Assembly (NCBI GenBank): GCA_963691705.1
Contig: OY829542.1
Span: forward strand, 26,398,579 to 26,462,578
Direction of reading: 5' to 3'
Source of the DNA: Viola odorata
Lineage: Eukaryota; Streptophyta; Magnoliopsida; Malpighiales; Violaceae
Length of the DNA: 64,000 bases
The position numbers were made by a program, and so were the translations under genes. Shown piece by piece: positions 31,961 to 47,307 of this stretch (its first letter is position 1; each line of letters begins with the position of its first letter). Below the pieces are notes generated by a model. The model searched no databases, was not told the DNA's origin, and worked only from the letters and a program-made list of their open reading frames with translations.

Positions 31961-32310
31961 TTAATTATGAATTGGGTTATTGAAAAACTCTCTTATTATT
32001 TGTCTTTACTTAATACTGATCGGATTTCTAATTTATACCATATGAAAAAAAGAATTAGTGGATATCTGTGAAACTAGTCAGAAAGATTATATTGATAATT
32101 TTGAAGATTATACTGATGAATATGGAAACAATGTTCCATCTGGAGATGGTCCTTTATGGAACCCTAAATTAATAAAAATTGAACTATATATAAATCTAAT
32201 CGAGGGTGTAGAGAACCATCGAAACTGTCATGAATAGTGTTAATAATTATAAACAGAACATGAACAGTTTACCTAAAAAACGGAAAACTAATATGGCCGA
32301 TTTGACCTAG
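31961..32310 (+). pseudogene. Start of the next pararetrovirus ORF1 copy (fragment)
   Basis: Past the promoter an acidic frame (DNFEDYTDEYGNNVPSGDG, near 32090) and GPLWNPKLIKIEL are readable, ending after 32300. Because a circular viral genome places ORF1 after the promoter, this would be the 5' end of ORF1 joined head-to-tail. The movement-protein part that should follow is missing. Confidence 0.45.
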
Positions 32311-32785
32311 AAGATTGATCAGACCCTTCCACCATCATCCACTCATCCACATCCCACTTCATCTCCTTTATATTGGACTATTGATATTATTGAACACATC
32401 CTTCATTCCTTTCCTAAACTTCCTTCAACCTCAACACCTCCACCATCTTCCTCTGAGAATCCTTCCTCCTCAGCAGCACCTTCACCATCCTTTTCCTCTT
32501 AAACGATCCAGTTCTAGAATGAGACGAACCATGTCGCGCCAACTCCAGCTATTGAGGTTCGGATTGAGGCGCGTTGTACAACCTTGGACTTTTTGCAACT
32601 TTTGCCCAAGCTGGACGAAGACTTATCCCATTCGCACGGAGGAAGTCCAAGAAGGCCCGTGTCCGACCTTATCGCATGCGCATGGTGCTGACGCACCCCT
32701 TGGCTTGGCTGCGCTGGATCCCTTTATTACTCATGTTGAGTCTCTTAGCACTCCGAATTTTTTGAATTCCAAATATGGTTCTTAG
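32311..32785 (+). pseudogene. Unclassified coding-like fragment
   Basis: Composition changes at about 32310. Two frames look partly coding: one open 157-codon frame (His/Leu/Pro-rich start, then RRTMSRQLQLLRFGLRR) and, in another frame, EVRIEARCTTLDFLQLLPKL. The second resembles an Athila-type gag or env piece but has stops. I do not recognise a function. Confidence 0.3.
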
Positions 32786-33397
32786 TGTTCCATGTCCATT
32801 ATCTTAAAAAATAAATACTTTTTTAACCATCTTGCCTTGTGTCATTTAGGCTACTACTTTTCTAACGCCCAATGCTTTAGACAATAAATGAAGAAATTGT
32901 TTTAAGAATACAAAAAAAAACTATATTTTTTATTATAAAAAATTCGACAATAAGAGGGGGTTTTTTATTCAAATTTTTTTTAAAATCTTAATTTACTTAA
33001 GGTAATATAACGGCACACAGTTGTTACAATTCTTGTATGTTTCAAATTATTGAAAAACAATTTCCTTAAAAGTTTTATATTTTTCTTCTTTTTATTTAAA
33101 AAATAAAAATAAGCCGAAGAAAGGCTGAAAGTTGAAGTAACAAGAGAAGGATCTAGACTGCCAGAAGGCCTTAAAAAATTAAAAATAGAAATAAAGCAGA
33201 AATTTAAATACAACATTTAACACCAACAGAAGGATCTAGAATAGCTGAAAAAACTCCCTTCTTTCCCATATAAAAGGCGAAGCGAGAAGGCGTTGAGAGC
33301 TACTCTCTCTACTCACTTCGGCGCTGCTAAACCCTAATTCCAAGTCGCACGATTTAACCTAAGTCACCTTTCTATTATATTCTTCAATCAAGCGAGT
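32786..33397 (+). promoter_or_regulatory. HSP90 promoter and 5' UTR
   Basis: TATAAAA at 33269-33275 sits about 125 bases before the ATG. Upstream, AGAAGGATCTAGA occurs twice (33145 and 33229). The second copy continues to GAA, giving GAA-nn-ATC-nn-GAA (33229-33241), one base from a heat-shock element (GAA-nn-TTC-nn-GAA). The leader 33300-33397 is CT-rich as in plant housekeeping genes. This suggests heat-inducible expression on top of a basal level. Confidence 0.65.
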
Positions 33398-36184
33398 ATG
33401 GCGGATACAGAAACGTTTGCATTCCAGGCGGAGATCAACCAGCTGTTGAGTCTCATCATCAACACCTTCTACAGCAACAAGGAGATCTTCCTTCGTGAGC
33501 TCATCAGCAATGCCTCCGATGTACGTTTTTCTTTCAATCCTTACTATTTTTTTTGTTTTCAATTAGTTCGGCTGTACGTGCATAGCAACTTACGGATCTG
33601 ACGTTTGGATTTAATATCTGTTTGATCTCTTTTTGAATATTTTAACTATAATCCACTGATTATAAGTCGTCTGAGAACACTTGTTATTCGTGATGAAACA
33701 TGTTTAATGGATCTAGAGCCTTATGTTTCCATGATGCATCTGTTTTGGGTTACTTTGGGGATGAGCTTGTATATGTTACTGCTTGGTTGTTAGGTGTTTA
33801 ATTCAATTTTGTTAAGTGAGCAATGAGTCGTCTTAGGGAAGTTATTTGTAACTCATAATGTATCTGTTTTAGGTTTGCTTGTTTTAGGGGCAAGTTTGTA
33901 TGTATTACTGCTTGGTTGTGGGGTGATCAATATTGTTAAATGAGCAATCAATAGATTTATCAATTACTAACCACTACTCTGAACTGTGGGTTTGGTTTTC
34001 TATATCCGAGTTTCGGAACATCGCCCATGTTGGGCTATCGTGTCTTTTATCTAGCCTGAGTTTGTGTATATCCAAGTGCTGATTCGTTTTGTTGGTTTTT
34101 GTAACTTCAGGCTTTGGATAAAATTCGTTTTGAGAGCTTGACTGACAAGAGCAAGCTTGATGCTCAACCTGAACTTTTCATTCACATTATCCCTGACAGG
34201 GCTAACAATATCCTCACCATTATTGATAGTGGAATTGGCATGACCAAGGCTGGTGAGTTTTTCTGGCCTTCCTCTTATTATTTCCATTACTAAAAGGATT
34301 CAGTTAGCTTGTTTGAATCATCCATGGAATTTATATTATGTTTCTTGTTTACTAGACTTGGTCAACAACCTTGGAACCATCGCAAGGTCTGGAACCAAAG
34401 AGTTCATGGAAGCTTTGGCTGCTGGCGCTGATGTTAGCATGATTGGACAGTTTGGAGTTGGGTTTTATTCTGCTTACTTGGTTGCTGAGAAGGTGATTGT
34501 CACCACCAAGCATAATGATGATGAGCAGTATGTGTGGGAGTCCCAGGCTGGAGGTTCTTTCACTGTTACCAGGGATACCTCTGGTGAGGTTCTTGGCAGG
34601 GGGACAAAGATTGTCCTACACCTTAAGGAAGACCAACTGGAATACCTTGAGGAGCGTAGACTGAAGGACCTCATTAAAAAGCATTCTGAGTTCATCAGCT
34701 ATCCAATTTCTCTCTGGATTGAGAAGACCACTGAGAAGGAGATCTCTGATGATGAGGATGAGGAGGATAAGAAGGATGAGGAGGGGAAAGTAGAGGATGT
34801 CGATGAGGAGAAGGAGAAGGAAGAGAAGAAAAAGAAGAAGATTAAGGAAGTGTCCCATGAGTGGTCTTTGGTGAACAAGCAGAAGCCCATCTGGATGAGG
34901 AAGCCAGAGGAGATCACCAAGGATGAGTATGCTGCTTTTTACAAGAGTCTTACCAATGATTGGGAGGAGCATCTGGCTGTGAAGCACTTCTCAGTTGAGG
35001 GTCAGCTTGAGTTCAAGGCTGTGCTCTTTGTCCCTAAGAGAGCACCCTTTGATCTCTTTGACACCAAGAAGAAGCAGAACAACATCAAGCTCTATGTCCG
35101 CCGTGTCTTCATCATGGACAACTGTGAAGAACTCATGCCAGAGTACTTGAGCTTTGTGAAGGGTATTGTGGATTCTGAGGATCTTCCCCTCAACATCTCC
35201 AGGGAGATGTTGCAACAGAACAAGATTCTTAAGGTCATCCGCAAGAACCTGGTCAAGAAGTGCATTGAACTCTTCTTTGAGATAGCAGAGAACAAGGAGG
35301 ACTACAACAAGTTCTATGAAGCATTCTCAAAGAATCTGAAGCTTGGCATTCATGAGGATTCTACCAACAAGACCAAGCTTGCTGAGCTGCTCCGCTACCA
35401 CTCGACCAAGAGTGGTGATGAATTGACCAGCCTGAAGGACTATGTGACAAGGATGAAGGAGGGGCAGAATGACATCTTCTATATTACTGGAGAGAGCAAG
35501 AAGGCTGTTGAGAACTCTCCTTTCCTTGAGAAGCTGAAGAAGAAGGGATATGAGGTCCTTTACATGGTTGATGCCATTGATGAGTATGCTGTTGGTCAGC
35601 TGAAGGAATTTGAGGGCAAGAAGCTCGTGTCTGCTACCAAAGAAGGGCTGAAGATTGATGAGAGTGAAGATGAGCTGAAAAAGAAGGAAGAACAGAAAGA
35701 GAAGTTTGAGGGCTTGTGCAAGGTGATTAAGGATGTGTTGGGTGATAGGGTGGAGAAGGTTGTGGTGTCTGACCGTGTGGTTGATTCCCCCTGCTGTTTG
35801 GTGACTGGTGAATATGGCTGGACTGCCAACATGGAGAGGATCATGAGGGCTCAAGCTCTGAGGGACAACAGCATGGCTGGGTACATGTCTAGCAAGAAGA
35901 CAATGGAGATCAATCCAGATAACTCCATCATGGAGGAGCTCAGGAAGAGGGCTGATGCGGACAAGAATGACAAGTCGGTGAAGGACCTAGTCCTCTTGCT
36001 CTTTGAGACTTCTCTGCTGACTTCTGGGTTCAGTTTGGATGAGCCCAACACTTTTGGCAACCGCATCCACAGGATGTTGAAGTTGGGATTGAGCATTGAT
36101 GAGGAGAGTGGTGAGGCTGATGCTGAGATGCCAGCTTTGGAGGAAGCTGATGCCGAGGGCAGCAAGATGGAGGAGGTGGACTAA
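33398..36184 (+). CDS. HSP90: Cytosolic heat shock protein 90 (three exons)
   Basis: ATP-dependent chaperone that folds kinases, receptors and NLR immune proteins in the cytosol. Exons 33398-33520, 34111-34252 and 34356-36184 join in frame (GT-AG introns) to about 697 residues, the normal length. Start [12 protein letters not shown]-site residues are visible: E and N in [13 protein letters not shown] in IDSGIGMTK, and the glycine loop GQFGVGFYS. An acidic, Lys/Glu-rich linker ([14 protein letters not shown]) follows, then the middle domain ([12 protein letters not shown] with the catalytic Arg) and the C-terminal dimer domain. The protein ends in MEEVD, the TPR co-chaperone docking motif that marks the cytosolic form. 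Two early introns match plant HSP90.2-.4 type genes. No disruption seen. Confidence 0.97.
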
Positions 36185-36929
36185 GCTGTGAGCTCTTGTC
36201 GTCTGTTTGGATTGGATTGGTTTACCCTTTAGCTATCTTAGTAGTTATCTTTTTTGATTCCGTGGTTCTTGAAAAGTCTTACTTTTCTTTTTGGCGTACC
36301 AGATGGGCAGTGGGAAGGGGTTAATTTTGCTATTGGTTGAGACATTTTTAGTTGGATGATAGTTAATATATATGCTGGTTTTTCTAATATCACCTCTGGA
36401 GTTAAATTTCTGGGTACATATCCGTTCGTTATGTTGTCTCTGTTTGCTAATGCTTTTATTGTGCGCTGTCATGACATGACTAGACGGCACAAATGATCTA
36501 GTTTTCGATGCCTCGTGTCTTGCCTTTTTATACATGTTACGCAAAAAACCAGGAAAAAATCAGACCGATCAGGGAAAAGAGTCGAGAGGGTATCAAATAG
36601 TCAATAGCCTCAGAGGAGTTTGTTTTCAACCAGATTATTCATTAGTCAGTTTAAAATGAAAATAGCATGAATAAATATTTGCCTGTTATGTTTTCATTGT
36701 GTTCTGGAAGAACAAGAAAACACATATTACAGTGTAAGAACAAACAGACCATCCATTTCCCTCAGCTTTTTAGAAACCCCATCAATGGAAAAAGAATAGG
36801 AGGATGTTCCAACTCTAAGCCATTTCGAATATATCAAACACTGTAAACTCCCTATTTGTGCATACAAAAAATCTACAGAAACAACTTGCTCTGCCATTCG
36901 AATGGATACTTCCATTCGCATCTGGAAGC
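36185..36929. other. HSP90 3' UTR and convergent intergenic region
   Basis: About 745 bases separate the stops of HSP90 and the minus-strand CBL copy, so they are tail-to-tail. It is T-rich on the plus strand after 36200, as in plant 3' UTRs. No other gene is seen. Confidence 0.6.
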
Positions 36930-39440
<2,511 letters not shown>

Positions 39441-42250
39441 TATCTTTTCCAGATGTCAAAATACTCCATACCTGGGATAAGGAAAAGGATAAAATCTTCA
39501 ACATAGGAATGCATTACATCAAGTGACCTTTAAACGAGACAATTCAACTGTGGAAACACACAGGAAAGATAAAAAGAACATGCCATCTTTTGCATCTGAT
39601 ATTCTATTGCAATAGAACTTCAAATCAGCCAATTCATGTAATACTTACATCCAACTGCCCAAGAAAAAAAATAAAAATAAAAATGGTAACGGAAAGACCT
39701 ATCTTGCTAATTTTAAAATTGACAATTTAGAGGGAAGCTGATTAAAGGTGACAAATGACTAGAACTGAGAAAAATACATTATAAGATAAACCATGTACAT
39801 TAAGAACAAGCATAGTGTTTTATACACAAACTAAATGCAATTTAATTTCCTCACTTTTCTTGTAAGATTCAGCAGGATTTTGTTTTTTATCTGATTTAAA
39901 GTTCAAATATCTAATGCATGTGTAAGCCATCTTTTCAAATGTAAAACATAATCACAGAAAATTGACAGGATTGCAGCCTATGATAAGAAGCACGTACACA
40001 CAAAATAACAGCATGGTTTAAAAATATCAAACTCCAGTAAGCAAGAATGCGATTAAAGAAGCCATGAGGCTTCTATTAACAAAATTACAAGGCCAGTTTA
40101 ACACCTTTAGGTAGAAGAGTCCCTAATGCAGGCAAAAATGGACTAAACAGTTTGGCAGTGGGCAAGTAGTTGCACAGAATGTATAAGAAATGATAACAAT
40201 GAGTTTAGCCCCCATCTTTCTTTGGATCATTAACTAGTTTGACGACATTCCAAGATGATGTGATCTCTGTCAGTCTCTGCCCTAAACTAAAAATAAGGCA
40301 TATAAACAATTTGATTTTTCAGTCAAATATTTAAGAAGTGAAACAAATAGTTATTTTGCCATCATGTAACAGTTAAAACTTGGGGGTTGGAACCAGGAAC
40401 CTATAAATCCATTTAGAAACAGGAACAAATCTAGGAGACCTTCTAATTGGTAACAGATAAAACACGACTACAACAAGGCATTTGAACAAAGTGAGCCTAC
40501 AAACTTCAGTACTGATGATATAACAAAAGCATAATCAGAGAAACAAGATTCATCTATCATGTTCACTTACAATGTGGCTATATACAAAAGATGCATGTTC
40601 AAGCATAGAGAGTTCTGATCACAATAAGACAAAGGACATGGCTTGAGATATCAGAGAAACAAGAGAAAGGCAGGTCACTTTTTTTCCTTTTCGTTGGACA
40701 ATGATTGGATAGTAGTTGTGGTTAATGTTCAAATCGCGTGCTTATGACCAGGAAAGAACAGCAATACGATATGAATAGAAGTAGTGTTTGGAACTTGGGA
40801 ACTCATACCCTGACTAGACTGACTAATTCACTGAAAAGAAGCCAACAGTTAGCAGTACCTTGCTATCAGCTGATTTTTTCAGGACAGTAGAACTCAATTT
40901 TACATTTTGCCAGTTAATCATTTTATTCAGCTAAACTCTTAGAAAACTGTCCTGTGAACACAGCAACACATAATTGACCATGTTATTTGGTTTGGGTTGA
41001 GGGGTAGTGGAAAAAATTCACAATGGCAACAAAAAATCATTGATGCAGAATCTGATATCACATCAGAATTCTTGACCAATTTTGTAAAAGACCATACTGC
41101 TTGATGTGAGAATCAGAATACAGTAAAAAAGCAATGAATCTCAACATAAAACATTACATCCAAAAGTAATGAAATGATTAATGTCAGGATCCAAAAGGAC
41201 AAAGCTCTAGGATCCCATAACAACCAATGCCATCGCAATATGGAGAAAATGAGGCACAAATCACAGAAACAAAGAATTAATTGCATAACCAGGTTAGATC
41301 AAGCATAACCCTGAAGAAAAGATGGAGCCTTTCATTGAAAAAAATAATTCAAATACTCGAAAAAAGAAAGAATCCAGAAGAATGGGAGGAAAAACAGTGT
41401 TACCTTTTAGGAAAGCGTGGGGGAGGAAAGTCGGATAAGAACGGAAGGTGGAGAGAAGTCAAGAATTGCAGTCATGTCTCAGTAATTCTTCTTTCTCTGT
41501 TTTCTTTTTTCAGAAAGTTTATTCCTTTTGTTGTCTACTTGTCTGTGTTACTATTTTATCATCGGGGAGAGAAAGAGATTGGGTGTTTTTATTTTATTTT
41601 ATTTTACTTTTGTGGAGAAGGGAAGCAATTATTTCTATATAAATTCTTTTTTTATTTTAGATATATATATTTTTTTTGTTTTTTAACATTTACATGCACA
41701 AGTACTACTACTTTGGTTGGCAAATTTGGAAGGATTCTGGAGAAGCCAAGCTAACAATCTCAGATATTCTTTCTGGCAACACTACCTGAGATGAGATAGC
41801 TGATCTCTGTCTTTCACATTCTTGTTCTTTATTCTATCTATCTTGGGACGTTCATTTATAAGGCTACCATTTATTTTCTCTCTCAAACATGCTACCAATT
41901 TATTTTTTATTTGAATCAAAATTTATCGGCATTTCAGCTCAGTCACCAAACTAAACTACTTTTCACATTTTTTCTACCGAAGTTTGTTTTGAAAGCTAAT
42001 AGGTTTAATTGGGGGAAAGAATTTGGTCTAGTTTTGTGTAAGAGCAAAGGATTCCATATACAGTAAGGAGTTTTTGAAATTAGGTATACATTGGTAATAT
42101 ATTTTAAGCAATCATACCAAATGAATAATCTCCTGTCAATTACAATTACCCAAAAGTAAAGGAACAATAAATGGAGCTTTTTCGCGGAATAGGACGCTTC
42201 GATACGGATTTTGCAATCTGTCTCTTCCTTTTTCGCGGCCATGATCTGAT
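39441..42250 (-). other. CBL 5' UTR intron and promoter area, NPH3 3' UTR
   Basis: No ORF I trust. A splice acceptor (TTATCCCAG at about 39480) precedes the CBL ATG, and a donor-like GGTAACAC lies near 41400 after a CT-rich leader on the minus strand (about 41402-41500), so a roughly 1.9-kb intron in the 5' UTR is likely, as in plant CBL2/3 genes. The stretch 41800-42250 would be CBL promoter plus NPH3 3' UTR. The plus-strand frame at 41281-41754 is not supported by codon pattern or homology. Confidence 0.5.
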
Positions 42251-44425
42251 TTACTTCTGCTTTGATTTGTAATTTTGGCATCTAACTTGCGTCCAGAGCT
42301 TCCTTCTACCTTTCCTCATTCTGTCCAGCTCTACTTCCTCTATTTCTCCTCTCACCTCCTTCCGTTCGGCTTTCTTAGTTTTCGGCTCATCTTTTTTTTT
42401 GCTGCTTTCAGGCACCACACTTCTTCTAAATCCTTCTATTCTGCTGCATTGGTCATCAGGGTCTAGATTCAGCCTACTTAGGTCATCCCATATAGTCGGT
42501 GTCTGCTTCCCCCTTGAGAGCAGCTCCTGGGGTAACATTCTGGTGTCTCTGGAACCTTTTTCTTGGTCAAAGTATAGCATTTGCACAACTGTTCTCAGAG
42601 GTAACCGCTCGTTCTTTACTGCATGGGCACGCACTTCTGGAGACAGCTTTTGACAATCTAAGATTCTGCAGAGGCGTTTCTTGTCTTCCTTGCTCAGATC
42701 AGGATGCTCCTGTTTTTCCAAAATAACGAATACAATTTGAAGGCAAGAAATGGATTAACTAGTATGCAGTAAAACAAAATCTAGCATTGCTCCTTTGTTC
42801 TTCCTCACAATTTTGTCTTAAGCTTCTAAATTTGACAACACACATTGCATGGGGTTCTCAATAACTTACCTTGAGATAGTAATTTATGGCCTTGTAAAGG
42901 TCATCGTGATCTTTCCGAGCAATATCTGGCAAACTTTCGGCAAGAGATATCACCTTTGAAACTGGCATATTAGCATCCCTCACCACCATTTGCAGATAAG
43001 AATCCGCAAGCTTTCCTACTATTCTAATTGACCTCACAGACTGTGAGTTCTCAGTAGGGGAAGGTGTTTGCCTTCTCCAAAGTACCACAAAGCTTTGAAA
43101 TACTGCCTCAACCAAGTCGATATCGTAAAAGTGTTCATCGGTGGATAAATGTGAAGGAAATAGAAGATCATTCACTGTTGCCTCCTCTAGTTGAAAACTT
43201 GATCTTCTTATGAGCTCTGTCTTCGTAACTGAAGACACACCCAAGTAGTTGGCAGTGCTAAGAAGTCTTAGCAGGAAGCCAACCGAAACTGACCCTCTAT
43301 CAGCAGGAATCATACTCACTACTGTTTCAAGAATTTTCCTGTTTTTGTCCGAAATGTTTTCAGTTTGAGACACCGAGCTCTCTGCTGATTTAATATTTGT
43401 CACATCTGGTAACCACTAAGCAGCATAAACATGCAAAGCCTCACCAATAATCTGTGGTGGAAGAATGTAGGTTGATTTAATGGCTATAATTACACAACGA
43501 AAAAGGTCTACATCCAGGTCGGATATGTCCTCCGTCCACCAATCCCTGGGGGCATACTGCTGGTGCTTTTTGAACCCTGTTCTAGTGTAAGTGTAGGACC
43601 ATGTGACCTGCAGAGAAGGATCATAAGAACAGTTTTGCAGCAATACCCGTAACCTTAAAGAAAACACACTCCATTTAAAGAAAAAAGCAGAAGTGCTTGT
43701 CATAAGGTATACTTTCCTAACCTTTGCTGGAGGTGTGAGAATTTTTTCAACAATTGAATCCATGCATCTTCTGATGATTCCAAGATTTTCCGACCACTCA
43801 GTTAACTTGGCTGTGGTCTGTAGAGTCGCAATGGAATCCTTCCAACCTTCCAGAATGCATGAATTGAAGAAGGCCTCCAGTTTCTGAACAAAGTTCCCTT
43901 TCTCCATGGACTCGGTCATTCGAAGAAACTTAGCAGCACAAAAAGCAGGTACAAAGTTATGGGCACTGAGATTGATTGCAATACCATAGCAAAATTTAAC
44001 ACACATCTCAAACGCATTTTCCCCTCCAGGAATGTCATTAAGATCGACAGTAACAGCATCGGTATCAACAAAGTCTGCACATAGCCGCTGTAAAAGGCCA
44101 CACCTTGGAAGAAGCTGAAACTGCAGCTAAGAACAGCAAAATCAATTATAAGGGTCTAAGATGACCAAAGCGGACCGAAGGTTCCTTCAAACGAAACCAC
44201 ACATACATACAGACATACAAGACTAAAACCAAGAATCTTGCTGCTAATCTTGTTTTGCAGTTTAAGCATGGAAACGATTGTTGAGCCACATTTAGGCACA
44301 AATGTTACAGGAAATTAAGCATGTTCAAAAATGAAAAATTCGCGCGGTCATACCTTATGGAGGAGATAACTGATGTTGTTGATTGAACGACAATGTCAGT
44401 GGGTACATCAGATATGATAGACCTG
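42251..44425 (-). pseudogene. NPH3/BTB-POZ protein (phototropism family), broken
   Basis: NPH3 proteins are adaptors of CUL3 ubiquitin ligases in blue-light and auxin responses. Minus-strand exons 44354-44425, 43722-44120, 42870-43607 and 42251-42709 have GT-AG borders. The BTB part is LLPRCGLLQRLCADF...; the NPH3 domain includes DWWTEDISDLDVDLFRCVI, PADRGSVSVGFLLRLL and LYKAINYYLKEHPDLSKED. Lesions: the first exon shifts frame after ISDVPTDIVVQ (one base lost compared with the frame needed for YLLHK/FQLLPRC), and a TAG follows HVYAA near 43418. No upstream first exon was found before 44530, so the N-terminus is also missing. The C-terminus past 42360 is Lys/Glu-rich. Confidence 0.83.
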
Positions 44426-44871
44426 AAATTGCAACATGAATTCCATTTCAATACAAGAAAAGAAAAAATGAAACAATTGAATGACAGAAAGACACTAAAA
44501 ACACTTAAAAACACTTAAAACTGATATGTGTTTACATGTTATACCCAATATTCTTCACGTTGTTTTTTCATACAATGGATTTGAAACTAATTTTCTTCCA
44601 TTTTGTAGACCTATATTTGTGTTCTGTTTTTTCTTTTTTTTCTCTTGGATTGTTTATTTGAAAGGGATTTTGAAGTTTAGTATGCCTGCAAATTAATTAA
44701 TTTTTAAAATTGATTGATTTCTTCTAATCTGGTTAGGTTAGGTTAAACTACCTTGTTATTTTTGAAAAATATGTGCAATCCCTCTTGTACTTTCTGAATT
44801 AATCGTCTTTTATTTGTTGAATCGTTTGTGATTGTTGGTTCATCTAAATACTTATCTTTCTTTTATAAAAC

Positions 44872-47307
44872 AGAAAATATGCCAGAATTGGATGCCAACA
44901 ACCAGCCTGGATCCTCTGAAGGTGTTGATTGTGACAAGAGTTTATGAAGAATTTTCACATTTACAAGAAGGTAATTTATGTACATTTTCTCCCTATGTTA
45001 GACAAACTTTTAGGTGCGATGAAGAAGCATATAATTTTTATTATAGTTTCGCTAAGAAAAATAGTTTTTTGATAAGACAGTGGTCGTTCCTTAGGAAGTA
45101 TGAAACATGAGTTAGGATTTTATAGAAGGCAATTTCTTTGTCATAGGGCTGAAAAACCTCAACAGAAAAAGATAGCAGAGGTTGAACACCAACGAGACCG
45201 AAAATTATCATTGTTTAATTGTCAAGGAAAAATGATAGTTTCAAAGAGGTTTTTAAGGGAGTTTCTAGCTGAAAAATTGTTGAGTTTAATAACTTACATA
45301 ATCATGAGTTGTTAAAGTATAATGAAGTTCACTTCCTCCCTGCTTATAGAAATATTGAGAGTTTAGATCAAAACAACATTTTATTACTCTCTAAAGCAGG
45401 ATGTTGTATGACACTAATAATGAGGGTTCTTGAATTGGAAAACAATTTAGAACTCGGTGGTTTGCCTTTTACAGAAAAAGATGTTAGGAACTTAATTCAA
45501 GCGCATAGAAAAGGCGAGATAATGATGCATACGAGCTACTTAAAATTTGCAAAACTTTAAAAGATCAAGATGCTGCATTTTGTTATGAGTTTACATTAGA
45601 TGAAGATCAGAAACTTGAGCATATAATGTGGTCTTTTGGGGACTCGGTTCGTGCATATGAGTTGTTCGGCGATGTAGTTATTTTTGACACGACTTATCGT
45701 ATAAACCAATATGATATGCCTCTTGGAGTATAGATTGGTGTGAACAATCATGGAAATTCAATCTTCTTTGGTTGTGTTTTACTATGAGATGAAAGATCAA
45801 TTTCATTTTCATGGGCACTAAAGGTTAGTAAACGTATTTCCAAATATTTCTTTTATTCCTGAACGTATTTACGTGTGCTCAACTAGAATTTTGAAGCTTT
45901 ATTTCTTTTTTTAACTTGTGTTGCAGATATTTGCGCATTTTATGGGTGGGAAACAACCAAGAACAATTTTGACTGATCAAGATCTTGCACTGACAGATGC
46001 TATATCAAATGAATTACCAAACACAAAACATGCATTTTGCATATGGCACATAGTGTCAAAGTTGTCTACATGGTTCTCTTTCGTTTTAGGAACTCGATAC
46101 TGATACATGGCACATACTGATTTTACAACAAAATTTCATCACCTATATCACCTAGAAAATGTTGAAGAGTTTGAGTATTAGTGGCACCAAATGGCAAGTG
46201 ACTTTGGACTTCCCTCTGACAATCACATTGATCTATTATTTACGCAACGTAAATCTTAGGCACTAGTATATTTGCAAAATTTCTTCTTCGCAGGCATGAC
46301 AACTACAGGTCGTTCAGAATCTATAAATGCTTTTCTTAAGAGATTCTTAAATGCCCGAACATCTTAGAAGGAATTTATTGAACATGTAAAATAATTTATC
46401 ACTTTGCAATTTTTTTTTCTTTTTCTAATTTTGTAGTTCTACGTCTTTTATTTATTAGTTTTTCTGTTTAAAAAAGGTTGGAGTTGTTGTAAGTGTCAGA
46501 CATCAAAGAGGTGAAGAAGCAACAATGCGTCAAAGGTATTTAAACCCAACTATCAAAACATTTATGCAAATTGAAGAACATGCATCTACAGTTCTTACTC
46601 CATATGCATTTAAGTTATTACAAAATGAGATGGTGCTATCAACTCAATATGCTACAATTGAAATTGAAAATGGAAATTATCTAGTAAGGCATCTTTCAAA
46701 GGTTGAAGGAGGGTGTGTGGTCGATTCGGTACCAACGAGTGAGGAAATTAATTGTAGTTGTAAGGAATTTGAATTTTTTGGTACATTTTGTCGACATGCT
46801 ATACGAATTTTCTCGGTTAAGAACTATTTTTATTTACCGAGTAAGTACTTTTTGGATAGATGGAGGCGAGAAGACCTACATAAAAGTAATTCCAGCCAGC
46901 ATCAAATCAATGAAGATTCTTTTTCAAGAACATTTGAGTCTTATATTATAGAATTTCACTCAGAGGCATACAAGTCAAAGGAACGCATAAAATTTTCTAG
47001 TGAAGAGCTAGTAAAACTAATCACCTATGTCAAGAGCATCTCGGTTGATGAGGATCCATTACAAAAGGTTCAAAATCCTTTCAATGAAGAATCTGATGGC
47101 TCTAAAGCTATTCTCATAAAAAATCCAAATCGATCCAAAACTAAAGGGGGACCTAGGGAGAAGAGGCCATTTGGAGGATTGGAATTTGCTAAGAAACCAA
47201 GGTATTGTCATGTGCCAAATTATGGTAGGATTGGTCATGATTCAAGAAACTGTCCAAACAAAAATATAAATATTCAAATATCAAATCTGGAGTCACCAAA
47301 CAAGTAA
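44872..47307 (+). pseudogene. FAR1/FHY3-related (FRS) transposase-derived protein, decayed
   Basis: FAR1/FHY3 proteins are light-signalling factors derived from MULE transposases. Order on the plus strand: a start MPELDANNQPGSSEG; FAR1 DNA-binding domain (FRCDEEAYNFYYSFAKKNSFLIR, about 45010); IESLDQNNILLL; the MULE core with FDTTYRINQYDMPLGV (about 45690) and ILTDQDLALTDAI (about 45970); the SWIM zinc finger INCSCKEFEFFGTFCRHA at about 46750; and a C-terminal tail with a partial zinc-knuckle. Stops and frameshifts recur (TGA near 44945, 45107, TAG near 45730 where Trp is expected, TGA near 45787), so no full-length protein is possible. The last piece, 46525-47307, is an intact 260-codon frame. 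No TIRs or TSD were found, so a broken host gene is as likely as an old MULE. Confidence 0.8.

Noticed and set aside
34474..36165. Minus-strand frames over HSP90
   Set aside because: Ser/Leu-rich shadows of the HSP90 exon.
41281..41754. 157-codon plus-strand ORF
   Set aside because: Falls over the likely CBL 5' leader on the other strand; Phe/Lys-rich with no domain.
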